A stretch of DNA of 7,350 nucleotides from Phycisphaerales bacterium (GCA_029260335.1 JAJDDL010000088.1:1-7350), one strand, 5' to 3'; positions 1-6,447 are shown, numbered from the stretch's first letter. Notes: generated by a model not told the origin, from the sequence alone. Made by a program: numbers and translations.

Positions 1-511
1 GCAAGCCCGGCCCATCCTCCTTTCTCTTGTCCAAGCCGTCACTTGTGGCACATGTATGAACCCGATCGTAATGGAACTCATTCATGAAATCGGGGGGATT
101 CCCGCGGTTGATTCACAAATCTATGACAACTAGTTTGCCACACCCATGCGCCTCGTGAGGTCTCCCTAGTAAGAAACTACCAATGCGCCAGGCCTTGTGA
201 GCACAAACCCGACCCGTCGAGAACTCACGCGACCTGCGCCTCCTGCCTGTCCAGATTGGAACCAACCTGCGCCGTGGCAACGCTCGCAGTCGGTGCCCGA
301 TTCTCGGCCCCCGCAACTCGCCCTTGGGAGTTGGCAGCGGGAACGCGATCCAACCGGAGACACCAGCCCGCGCCTGAAGGTGATCGCCGCGGCGGGTCGG
401 ACCGAGAACGAAGCTGGCCGAGGTGCATACTCCACTCCGACCAGCCCTTGAAGCCACCGCGAGTACCCACTTGCCGGAGCTGCGCAGCCCACGCGCGCCG
501 ACAACTTAACC
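1..511. other. Noncoding or unassigned left region
   Basis: This is 511 bases downstream of regulator A with no gene I can support. Several overlapping open frames exist on both strands, but their translations are rich in Arg, Pro, Ser and Gly, show no recognisable domain and lack convincing ribosome sites, as expected from GC-rich noncoding DNA. One frame on the plus strand is open from the left edge and stops at 131-133 (TAG); its 43 codons could be the tail of a gene cut off by the window, but I cannot recognise it. An inverted repeat of two 6-bp arms, CAACTC at 314-319 and GAGTTG at 328-333, is the clearest internal structure. No hairpin followed by a T-run is seen to end transcription of A. 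Confidence 0.5.
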
Positions 512-1333
512 TCAGAGCACCTGACGCCCTTCATTAGTCACCGCCCGAAGGGCCATCTCCGTGCTCACCCGGCGACGCAACAACCGAAGCACGTCCAACA
601 CGAACGCCAGATCCTCGATGGGCTCGCGATTGGCTACCCACAAACACCCGACCGTCCCCAGCACGCGCGCATCGAGCCTGACACTCACATACGACTCGAT
701 TTCCCCGACTCTGATCATCTCAGAGTCGGGAAAAACGACCGTTGCATTTCGCTCACACGCACACTCGCCCAACCGGAACGTGCGACCGCAGGCCGTCGAT
801 TCCAGGGGGCTGGCCGCCAGATCGCCGTGCACACCCCGATCGACCGAGAACGCGGACACGGCTTGCCCGGTATCCTCGTTCGCCTCGGTGATCCCTGCCA
901 TGTCCATATCCACCGCTTCGGCGAGCCCAGCGACAAGCTCCCCAAAGAACCGCTCGGGCGAAGTCTCTGCCAACTTGTTCTCCAGCGGGACCAACGCTCC
1001 ATACATCCGCGCACCGGCGGACCGTTGAGCAAGTCCGTGCTCCTGCTGATCTGGTGCGCAGACCTGGGGGGTGATCAATCCCTGGCGATACACGACGCTC
1101 ACGAGTTGCACTTGAGACTGCACGCCGAGCTTGTGGTAGATGCGCGTGCAGTGATTGTCGATCGTCTTCGGACTCCGAAACAGATGCTTGGCCACCGCGG
1201 CCCGCGAGAGTCCCTTGCACAGGAGCGTGAGCACCTCGATCTCTCGCTTTGAGAGGGTCGAGAAGTCGACCTTGTCCTCTGGGATGGGATCCCAACTACC
1301 ACTATCGATTTGACCGTTGTCATGAACCGTCAT
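512..1333 (-). CDS. Regulator A: N-terminal LuxR-type HTH plus C-terminal GAF-like sensor domain
   Basis: A probable cytoplasmic DNA-binding regulator of 273 residues. Residues 27-87 form a LuxR/FixJ-type helix-turn-helix, with REIEVL, the KGLSRAAVA helix, the SPKTIDNH recognition helix and the HKLGV turn. After a linker, residues 117-260 resemble a GAF-type sensor domain, with an ACG..GEC.CER..FP.SE stretch and GCLWVANREPIED. Four cysteines (C182, C191, C193, C230) recur in paralog B. The HTH comes first, the reverse of classical LuxR and response regulators, and no receiver domain is present. I chose the ATG at 1331-1333 because AGGAG lies 5 bases upstream (1339-1343). Another ATG (1364-1366) and a TTG (1412-1414) are in frame but have weaker sites. 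The ligand and targets are unknown. A GAF-like fold and DNA binding are inferred from family resemblance. Confidence 0.9.
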   Translation of the reverse strand: MTVHDNGQIDSGSWDPIPEDKVDFSTLSKREIEVLTLLCKGLSRAAVAKHLFRSPKTIDNHCTRIYHKLGVQSQVQLVSVVYRQGLITPQVCAPDQQEHGLAQRSAGARMYGALVPLENKLAETSPERFFGELVAGLAEAVDMDMAGITEANEDTGQAVSAFSVDRGVHGDLAASPLESTACGRTFRLGECACERNATVVFPDSEMIRVGEIESYVSVRLDARVLGTVGCLWVANREPIEDLAFVLDVLRLLRRRVSTEMALRAVTNEGRQVL

Positions 1334-1338
1334 GCGTT

Positions 1339-1343
1339 CTCCT
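1339..1343 (-). promoter_or_regulatory. Ribosome binding site that decides the start of regulator A
   Basis: On the minus strand this reads AGGAG, 5 bases before the ATG at 1331-1333. It is the best Shine-Dalgarno match among the three in-frame start choices of regulator A, and it excludes a cysteine-containing N-terminal extension from the preferred gene model. Confidence 0.7.
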
Positions 1344-1402
1344 GTATTGGCTCCGTGAATCTCCATCACGTCTTTCCGGCCACAGCGCACACACAGTGGC
1401 TC

Positions 1403-1419
1403 GCAACTTAGCAAGTTGC
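1403..1419. promoter_or_regulatory. Perfect 7-3-7 dyad upstream of regulator A, candidate operator
   Basis: The arms GCAACTT (1403-1409) and AAGTTGC (1413-1419) are perfect reverse complements around AGC. The dyad ends 70 bp upstream of the preferred start of A, in its probable promoter or leader region. Its size (17 bp) and symmetry suit a dimeric HTH regulator, so autoregulation is possible. It could also form a small hairpin in the leader RNA. No T-run follows on either strand, so it is not a typical intrinsic terminator. Confidence 0.4.
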
Positions 1420-1532
1420 CGGACTGGGCGGTCCAACGAGCAACCTCCCAACCAGTCTTCCACGTCTAGATTCGCACGAAGCTGGGCTGAACCGGGCTAA
1501 AAAGACTTAAAGCCACTACAAGAGAATCTTCA

Positions 1533-1542
1533 TACCCTTGCC
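1533..1542 (-). promoter_or_regulatory. Shared 10-bp element, copy upstream of A
   Basis: On the minus strand this reads GGCAAGGGTA and is followed 12 bases later by TGTAGT, a poor -10-like hexamer. The same 10-mer lies upstream of paralog B, 12 bases before TATTAT. This copy is 200 bp from the start of A, so if it marks a promoter the leader would be long. It may be a regulator site, a promoter part or leftover similarity from the duplication. Confidence 0.3.
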
Positions 1543-1695
1543 TGGTAGGGACTATGAACCGCAACTCCTAGTAGGAATCGACTAACGAGAAACGCTGGGA
1601 CAAACACGCGCGCAAACGCATGCCGCATACGACCAATCCCGCCAATCCAAGGTGATCCATGCAACGCCGAGGGCGTCCATTCCGGCCTGTCGTTA

Positions 1696-2550
1696 TCAGT
1701 CCATGGCCTGGAGCAGCGGGCGCAGCCCGATCGAACCGCCGAGTTCCTCTACGTGATCAATCGCAACCTGGAGCGCAAGCTCGCTGCTGACCCGAGGGCG
1801 GAAGACGCGCAGGAGATCGAGCACAAACGGGAGATCCTCGATGGGTTCACGATTCGCAACCCAGAGGCAGCCAACTGGCCCGGTCGCTCTGGTCTCTAGC
1901 CGCACCCCGGCATAGGAGTCCACCTTCGCAATCCGAAATGCCTCAGACTCTGGGAATGCCGTCCGGGCGTCACGCTCGCAGACACACTCACCTTGCTCGT
2001 ACGCGTTGCCGCACGCGGAGGTATCCATGTCGCACACGAGCTGACCCATCGGCTCTCCGTCTTCGGTCGCGACCAGGATCACGATCTCTCTATCGGCATG
2101 ATCGTATTCAGAGATGCCAGCCATCTGCACACCCGACTCTTCGCTCAGGCCGACCACCAGATGGCGAAAGTACTGCTCAGGCGGATTGCGCAGAAGCCGA
2201 CGCTCGATCGCGAGCATTGCCCGAGCGACCCGATCTTCGAGTTGAGAACTTGGGTCTTGCGCCGCGCGGGGGGCGTCGGGATCGAACGCCATGCTGCTCG
2301 CCGGATTGGTGATTAGAGCCATGAGTTGGGCCTGAGAGTGCACCCCCAGCTTGTGGTAGATTCGAGAGCAGTGCTTGTCGATCGTTTTGGGGCTCCGGAA
2401 GAGCGCAGCCGCAACCTCTGCCCGGCGAAGGCCCTGGACCAGGAGTTGCAAAACCTCGCGTTCGCGATTGGAGAGCAAGCCCAGTCTCTCAGACAAAGGC
2501 ATCTGAGAAGCCAGGGGTTTTGCTTGGACCGGAGACTGCTCAGGGCTCAT
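1696..2550 (-). CDS. Regulator B: N-terminal LuxR-type HTH plus C-terminal GAF-like sensor domain
   Basis: A 284-residue paralog of regulator A with the same architecture. The HTH spans about 26-82 (LSNREREVL, QGLRRAEVA, SPKTIDKH, HKLGV). By hand count 38 of 55 HTH positions match A. A charged, probably helical linker follows (about 100-125), then the GAF-like domain at 116-260. This contains SACG, GECVCER, FPESE and GCLWVANREPIEDLPF. The four cysteines conserved with A are C180, C189, C191 and C228. The C terminus is about 15 residues longer than in A. The ATG at 2548-2550 is preceded by AAGGGAG (2559-2565), 8 bases upstream, which supports this start. A long noncoding gap separates it from A, so the two are probably transcribed separately. 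The regulatory role is inferred from the HTH; the signal is unknown, and metal or redox sensing through the cysteines is only a hypothesis. Confidence 0.91.
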   Translation of the reverse strand: MSPEQSPVQAKPLASQMPLSERLGLLSNREREVLQLLVQGLRRAEVAAALFRSPKTIDKHCSRIYHKLGVHSQAQLMALITNPASSMAFDPDAPRAAQDPSSQLEDRVARAMLAIERRLLRNPPEQYFRHLVVGLSEESGVQMAGISEYDHADREIVILVATEDGEPMGQLVCDMDTSACGNAYEQGECVCERDARTAFPESEAFRIAKVDSYAGVRLETRATGPVGCLWVANREPIEDLPFVLDLLRVFRPRVSSELALQVAIDHVEELGGSIGLRPLLQAMD

Positions 2551-2859
2551 CTTGCCTACTCCCTTGTATCACTTATGGGATAATAGCCCTACATGTTTAC
2601 CCTTGCCCACCGCCTCTCCGGGTGACTGGAGCCCGGCCCTGGGCTTCCGGCAGGGCACTGCCCCCGCCGAATGCAGACCCGGCAAGGCCTCTCTCTCAAG
2701 GCGAAGAAAGCCGGCCAAGTCACCTGAGCACCCCAACCAGCCGTTTGCGACCACAATAAATCGGTGTGTCTGAAGACTCAGGAGCAGGAAGTGATCTCGC
2801 GTTCTTGCCGAGTCGCCGCATCCGTGGATCGGCCCACCGCCGAGAGGCCCGAACACGCC
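2551..2859. promoter_or_regulatory. Intergenic region upstream of regulator B
   Basis: These 309 bases lie between the start of B and the third, truncated paralog, and no gene is supported. Next to B are its ribosome site (2559-2565), a TATTAT hexamer on the minus strand (2580-2585) and the shared 10-mer (2598-2607), which together suggest a promoter. Further out, 2630-2662 is dense in short GC-rich inverted repeats, for example GGCAG (2649-2653) with CTGCC (2658-2662). These could form small hairpins in RNA but lack a T-run. Confidence 0.45.
2580..2607 (-). promoter_or_regulatory. Candidate promoter of regulator B with shared 10-bp element
   Basis: On the minus strand the shared word GGCAAGGGTA (2598-2607) is followed 12 bases later by TATTAT (2580-2585), 4 of 6 matches to TATAAT. 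The start codon of B lies 29 bases beyond that. The -35 position has no good TTGACA match; the shared word covers it, which fits either an activator-dependent promoter or a different sigma factor. This rests on pattern only. Confidence 0.35.
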
Positions 2860-3087
2860 CTACAGCACCAGGCGATCCTCATCGATCACCGCGCGGAAGG
2901 CCATCTCCGTGCTCACGCGACGCCGCAAGAGTCGAAGCACATCCTGCACAAACGCCGGATCTGCAAAGGGCTTTCGTTCGGCGACCCACAGACACCCGAC
3001 CGTCCCCAGAACTCTTGCATCGAGCCGCACACCGGCGTAGGACTCGACTCTCTGAACTCTCATAACCTGCGAAGCAGAGTCGTCCAT
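2860..3087 (-). pseudogene. Truncated third paralog: C-terminal end of the GAF-like sensor domain
   Basis: This frame of 75 codons matches only the last quarter of regulators A and B, beginning near the ESYAGVRLDARVLGTVG segment. By hand count 44 of 54 residues equal A, while about 31 of 54 equal B. Similarity to A is also clear at the DNA level across the antisense of 2890-3050. The HTH, the linker and the first three conserved cysteines are absent. Only the GCLWVA cysteine (residue 32) remains. The frame has no internal stop and ATG 3085-3087 is preceded by a G-rich stretch, so expression as a short peptide cannot be excluded. I favour a 5'-deleted remnant of a recent duplication of A. Upstream DNA (3088-3254) shows no convincing continuation in any frame. 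Confidence 0.75.
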
Positions 3088-3254
3088 AAATCGATTTCCC
3101 CGTTTCTCAGGCCATGACCCCCATCACCCGATCCGAATCGAGCATATCGGCCAACGAAGCAAATGATCAACGGGGCGAATCCCCTGACTTCGAATCTATT
3201 TTGAGCCCCCGGACCGCAAATGAGCACGATCCACTGGGCGAGATTGATGACCAA

Positions 3255-3770
3255 TCAACTGATGAAGAGCGCAACAGTCAGCAACAATCCAATGAGGACC
3301 GCAAGACTCAGCTTAATGATCATGGAAACCAGTCGCCCTTTGGCCGCCCCGGTTCCCACCCGCCAAGAATCCGACCAGCCTTGCACGGCAACGCTGCGCT
3401 CGGCAAGCCCAGCACCCAACCCCGCGCCCACCACTGCTCCGACAATCGTTCCAACGACCGGAATCGGAAGAACCGCCGTTCCCACGATGCCACCAACGAT
3501 TCCGCCGACGACCGACCAGACCGCCGCCGCACGCGAACCCTTGGCCCTCCGCGCACCGGCGGCCGAAGCCACCAGTTCCAGCACCTCGGCGAGCACCCCC
3601 AGCGTGACCGCGATCGCGAGCGTCCAGGTCGAGAACAACTCCGGACGCCAGAAAAGATCCACCGTGACGGCGATCCCGATCATGACCCAGATACCCGGCA
3701 GCATCAGCACCGTCAATGCGACACCCGCCACACACCCAGACACGACAATCAGCCCTGCAAGGAAACCCAT
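3255..3770 (-). CDS. DUF456-type glycine-rich membrane protein
   Basis: A 171-residue, very hydrophobic protein that resembles the DUF456 family of bacterial inner-membrane proteins of unknown function. The features I recognise are an N-terminal hydrophobic helix ending in MLPGIW (23-28), a second helix (about 50-70) with the LAEVLE segment followed by the basic GARRAKGSR, a long glycine-zipper-like segment (88-122, repeated GGIVG, GAVVGAGLG), a short polar stretch (about 123-145) and a C-terminal membrane helix (about 149-170). The ATG at 3768-3770 is the first in frame but lacks a clear ribosome site, so the exact start is uncertain. It lies 67 bp downstream of the hypothetical gene at 3838-4293 on the same strand and may share its transcript. 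It is close to the usual length for the family. I do not infer a substrate or activity. Confidence 0.82.
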   Translation of the reverse strand: MGFLAGLIVVSGCVAGVALTVLMLPGIWVMIGIAVTVDLFWRPELFSTWTLAIAVTLGVLAEVLELVASAAGARRAKGSRAAAVWSVVGGIVGGIVGTAVLPIPVVGTIVGAVVGAGLGAGLAERSVAVQGWSDSWRVGTGAAKGRLVSMIIKLSLAVLIGLLLTVALFIS

Positions 3771-3837
3771 GGCCCATTGTTAGGGGTTCGGTGGTCAGAG
3801 TTACTCAATCACTGGACGTCGGCTCCAGTTCACTCGC

Positions 3838-4293
3838 CTATCGCTCGCAATAGAACCCCTGGCCGGTGTGGCGGAGCTTGCCTGCCTGTTCCAGCGCCTT
3901 CCAGACCTCCGGGCCAAAGTCTTCGGGCGGGATAATCGCGTCTCGCCCTGACTTTTTGCCCCCCGACGTGTATCTCCCGCCCAGCTTCGACTCGTCGGCG
4001 AGCCTTCCCACCTTCAATCGCTTCTTGAACGCCTTGAGCGCAGAAGCCATGACCTCTTCCGGGACCTTGACTGCCGGTTCCATCTGGCGATTGGCAATGC
4101 CCTCGAGCCAGGAGACCATCTCATCGAGCGCCTCGATGTCTCGGGACGCGCAGATCTCGCCCGCCCGCTTGTGATCCACGGGCATCCCGCGAAGCAGCTT
4201 CCCGGCGAGTGTCCATTCATCCAGAATCCGCATTGGATCCGAAGGCTCGCGAATATCAGCGACGATCTGTCTCAGCTTCTCTAGTGCGTTCAC
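3838..4293 (-). CDS. Hypothetical protein, planctomycete-like
   Basis: A 151-residue soluble protein that I cannot assign a function. The N-terminal half is helical and charged (VNALEKLRQIVADIREP, then DEMVSWLEGI). The C-terminal half carries a basic AFKKRLKVGRL segment, a glycine-rich LGGRYTSGGKKSG loop and a PPEDFGPEVWKAL...GQGFY ending. From memory this ending resembles small conserved proteins in planctomycetes. The basic loop would suit nucleic-acid or nucleotide contact, but that is conjecture. I chose GTG at 4291-4293 because AGAAGGA (4300-4306) lies 6 bases upstream. The same frame also has an ATG at 4327-4329 and a TTG at 4351-4353, giving up to 171 residues. It is divergent from the phosphatase gene and may form a transcription unit with the DUF456 gene. 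Confidence 0.82.
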   Translation of the reverse strand: MNALEKLRQIVADIREPSDPMRILDEWTLAGKLLRGMPVDHKRAGEICASRDIEALDEMVSWLEGIANRQMEPAVKVPEEVMASALKAFKKRLKVGRLADESKLGGRYTSGGKKSGRDAIIPPEDFGPEVWKALEQAGKLRHTGQGFYCER

Positions 4294-4419
4294 GCGTCGT
4301 CCTTCTGTAGGGCCCCTCGGATCGAGCATAATCCTACAAGCCTTTGAGCCCAAAAGAGCGGAAGATCGAGCGGGCTTGCTGCGTCGAGGTCAGTTCACCC
4401 CGGAGTTCCATGCTCTGGA
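4294..4419. promoter_or_regulatory. Divergent promoter region
   Basis: These 126 bases separate the starts of the divergent hypothetical gene and the phosphatase gene and should contain promoters for both. I see no near-consensus -35/-10 pair on either strand. An imperfect pair, AGCCC near 4347-4351 and GGGCT near 4372-4376, could form a hairpin. If the hypothetical gene begins at one of its upstream alternatives, the shared region shrinks to under 100 bp. Confidence 0.35.
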
Positions 4420-6447
4420 ATGGTACCATGCGTCGTGGCGCGTCCGATTTCCATCCGATCGAGCTTGCTCCGAGACATCGCGGTCTTGGTGGTGCTGTTG
4501 GGACTGGGCATGTTCGTTGCGACTCTGATCGGCTCGCGACGCATGGTCCGGTCGCTCTCAGAGTCGCTCGTGGGCCAGACGCTCACGACGGTGGAGTCCA
4601 AGCTCGATGAGTTATTCGGCGAGGCCGAGCAGCAGCTTTCCGTAGCGGTGGGCCAAGGCAAGGCCGGCGCACTGGATATCCAAGCTCTGGACCCGATCGG
4701 TGCGATCGACGAGAGCCAGTTCGAGGCTCAGCGGCAGCATCGCAATCGCCTCTTCCGGCCAATCGTCGAAACGTCGCCTCAAATCTCCTCGCTCATGCTC
4801 GCCGACACCAATGGACGGGAGCACATGCTGTTGCTCTTCAATGGTGTATGGCGGAATCGATGCTCGGCGGCTGATGAATGGACTGAAGTGCGTTGGCTGG
4901 AGTGGTCCGATGAGGTCGCGCCGACAGTGAGTCGCGAAGCGATGGATTACGACACGCGACAACGCCCCTGGTTTATCGGGGCCCTGCAGACGGGGCCTGG
5001 GACCGTGCACTGGACCGAGCCCTACACCTTCTTCACGACCAATGAGCCTGGCATTACTATTTCGGCCGCGTTCGACATGGGCGATGGCGTGCAGCGCGTC
5101 CTTGGATTTGATGTCCTGCTGAACGACATCTCAGAGTTCACGCGCGAACTCGGCATCGGCGAGCGGGGGCTTGTTGCGGTGCTGAGCGAGGATGGGCGGT
5201 TCGTCGGCTTGCCGGGAATCGAAGGTCTTGACGAACCAGCCGCTCGAACTGCGGCTTACCTTAAGCTACCGGAAGAACTCGGGCTCACTCTCATCGATGA
5301 TGCGGTCAAGACACGAGGGGGTCCCGCATCAAGGGACTCTGTGACCTATCGCTTCCATAGCGCGGGCGAGGCTTGGTGGGCCAGCGCTCAACCGTACGCG
5401 CTTTCCGACGGGCGGCAGCTACGCATAGCTATCCTCATGCCCGAAGCCGACCTGTTGGGTGACGTGCGGCTCCTGCGACTCATCATCATCTCGCTCGTCG
5501 TTGTCGTGCTCGCGCTCGGCGGGCTGCGGGCGGTGTTCGTGGCGCGCCGGTTTAGCGCCCCGGTCGAGGGGCTGGTCGAGCAGAGTGCACGGATCACGAG
5601 CGGAGATCTGGAGAGCGAGTCGCACATCGACTCGCCGATCAAGGAGATCCAGCGGCTGGTCGAGGCTCAGGATCACATGCGCGAGGGCATCCTGGCACGG
5701 ATCAAGCTGCAGAAAGTCGAGCGCGACCTTGATCTCGCGCGAGAGATCCAGCAGGGGCTCCTGCCGCAGTTGCCCCCCGAGGCGCAAGGCTTTGAGATTG
5801 CCGGTTGGAATCAACCCGCCGACCAGACTGGGGGCGACTTCTACGACTGGCTGAGCCTGCCCGATGGGCGTGTGGTGTTGACGCTTGCGGACGTGACCGG
5901 GCATGGGATCGGGCCCGCACTGATCGTCGCGGTCTACCGCGCGTATGTGCGAGCCTCGACGACGTTCGGCATTGCCGCACTGGCCGCGGCGTTTGAGAAC
6001 ATCAATGACCTGCTCTGCGCGGATCTGCCGCAAGGCAAGTTCATCACCGCCGTCGTCGGCGTGCTGGACCCGCAGGCGAACAGGATGCGCATGGTGTCGG
6101 CGGGGCATGGGCCTTTGCTGTACTACCAGGCGGCGTCGGGCACTGTGCAGAGTTGGAATGCCGATGGCCCGCCGCTTGGGATCGTGGAGGGTCTCGAGTT
6201 TGACGCGCCGCGCGATATCGAGTTCTCTCCAGGCGACATCCTCGTGCTCGTCACCGACGGGTTCTTTGAGTGGGCCAATGAGGCGGGCGAACTTTTCGGC
6301 ACCGATCGTCTCGAAGCATTCGTGCGAGCGAACAGCAACCTCGCGCCCGCAGCGTTCATCCACGCCTTGCACGAAGCGGTGCTCGATCACGCCGGCGGAA
6401 CCGTGCAGGGTGATGACCTGACCGCACTTGTCATTCGCAAGACATGA
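4420..6447 (+). CDS. Membrane-anchored SpoIIE/RsbU-type serine phosphatase with extracellular sensor and HAMP-like linker
   Basis: A 675-residue signalling phosphatase. Residues 20-38 form a first membrane helix. An extracytoplasmic sensor (about 40-345) contains YDTRQRPWF at 177-185, a hallmark of double-Cache ligand-binding domains. A second membrane helix covers 351-374. A HAMP-like segment (about 377-425) and the helical LDLAREIQQGLLPQLPP linker (from about 436) lead to the SpoIIE/PP2C-like catalytic domain. Metal-binding acids are all visible: GGDFYD (D473), ADVTGHG (D491), TDGFFEW (D613) and GDDLTAL (D665/D666); SAGHGP is at 560-565. In this family the substrate is usually a phosphorylated STAS-type antagonist in a partner-switching pathway, but no STAS, anti-sigma kinase or sigma gene is nearby, so the partner is unknown. 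The ATG at 4420-4422 has only a distant GGAG (4402-4405); GTG 4435 is an alternative. Confidence 0.93.
   Translation: MVPCVVARPISIRSSLLRDIAVLVVLLGLGMFVATLIGSRRMVRSLSESLVGQTLTTVESKLDELFGEAEQQLSVAVGQGKAGALDIQALDPIGAIDESQFEAQRQHRNRLFRPIVETSPQISSLMLADTNGREHMLLLFNGVWRNRCSAADEWTEVRWLEWSDEVAPTVSREAMDYDTRQRPWFIGALQTGPGTVHWTEPYTFFTTNEPGITISAAFDMGDGVQRVLGFDVLLNDISEFTRELGIGERGLVAVLSEDGRFVGLPGIEGLDEPAARTAAYLKLPEELGLTLIDDAVKTRGGPASRDSVTYRFHSAGEAWWASAQPYALSDGRQLRIAILMPEADLLGDVRLLRLIIISLVVVVLALGGLRAVFVARRFSAPVEGLVEQSARITSGDLESESHIDSPIKEIQRLVEAQDHMREGILARIKLQKVERDLDLAREIQQGLLPQLPPEAQGFEIAGWNQPADQTGGDFYDWLSLPDGRVVLTLADVTGHGIGPALIVAVYRAYVRASTTFGIAALAAAFENINDLLCADLPQGKFITAVVGVLDPQANRMRMVSAGHGPLLYYQAASGTVQSWNADGPPLGIVEGLEFDAPRDIEFSPGDILVLVTDGFFEWANEAGELFGTDRLEAFVRANSNLAPAAFIHALHEAVLDHAGGTVQGDDLTALVIRKT

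Larger units (their letters stand above)
1334..1695. promoter_or_regulatory. Intergenic region upstream of regulator A
   Basis: These 362 bases lie between the start of A and the end of B and contain no supportable gene. They should hold the promoter of A on the minus strand. Visible structure includes the perfect dyad at 1403-1419, a short palindrome TCCTA-G-TAGGA at 1566-1576, an imperfect inverted repeat CCCT...AGGG at 1535-1550, and the 10-bp word shared with the upstream region of B (1533-1542). The stretch around 1500-1560 is relatively AT-rich compared with its surroundings. No sigma-70 promoter close to consensus is evident, so the transcription start cannot be placed. Confidence 0.5.

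Noticed and set aside
108..136. Possible promoter TTGATT-N17-TAGTTT
   Set aside because: Both hexamers are poor matches and no supportable gene follows on the plus strand.
561..1252. Plus-strand open frames across regulator A
   Set aside because: They are antisense to a gene with clear HTH and sensor motifs and a good ribosome site.
1334..1414. Cys-containing N-terminal extension of regulator A (C-x3-C-x2-C) from a TTG start
   Set aside because: It looks like half a zinc site, but the TTG lies inside the dyad at 1403-1419 and lacks a ribosome site, while the ATG at 1333 has AGGAG at ideal spacing and paralog B has no such extension.
692..3103. Shared 12-mer TCGATTTCCCCG in regulator A and just upstream of the third paralog
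   Set aside because: It falls at non-equivalent positions in the two copies, and one or two shared 12-mers are expected by chance in a window this size.
3060..3254. Minus-strand frame between the third paralog and the DUF456 gene, with a short NGEID stretch loosely like GEIES of regulator A
   Set aside because: The resemblance covers only a few residues, the start is TTG, and the rest shows no similarity to the paralogs, so it does not convincingly extend the pseudogene.
3114..3935. Long plus-strand open frame of 273 codons
   Set aside because: It lies antisense to the DUF456 gene and reaches into the end of the hypothetical gene; its translation is low-complexity Arg/Pro/His/Asp with no domain, typical of an opposite-strand shadow in GC-rich DNA.
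5419..6390. Long minus-strand open frame of 323 codons
   Set aside because: It is antisense to the catalytic half of the phosphatase, whose motifs are unmistakable; the antisense translation is Arg/His-rich with no recognisable family.
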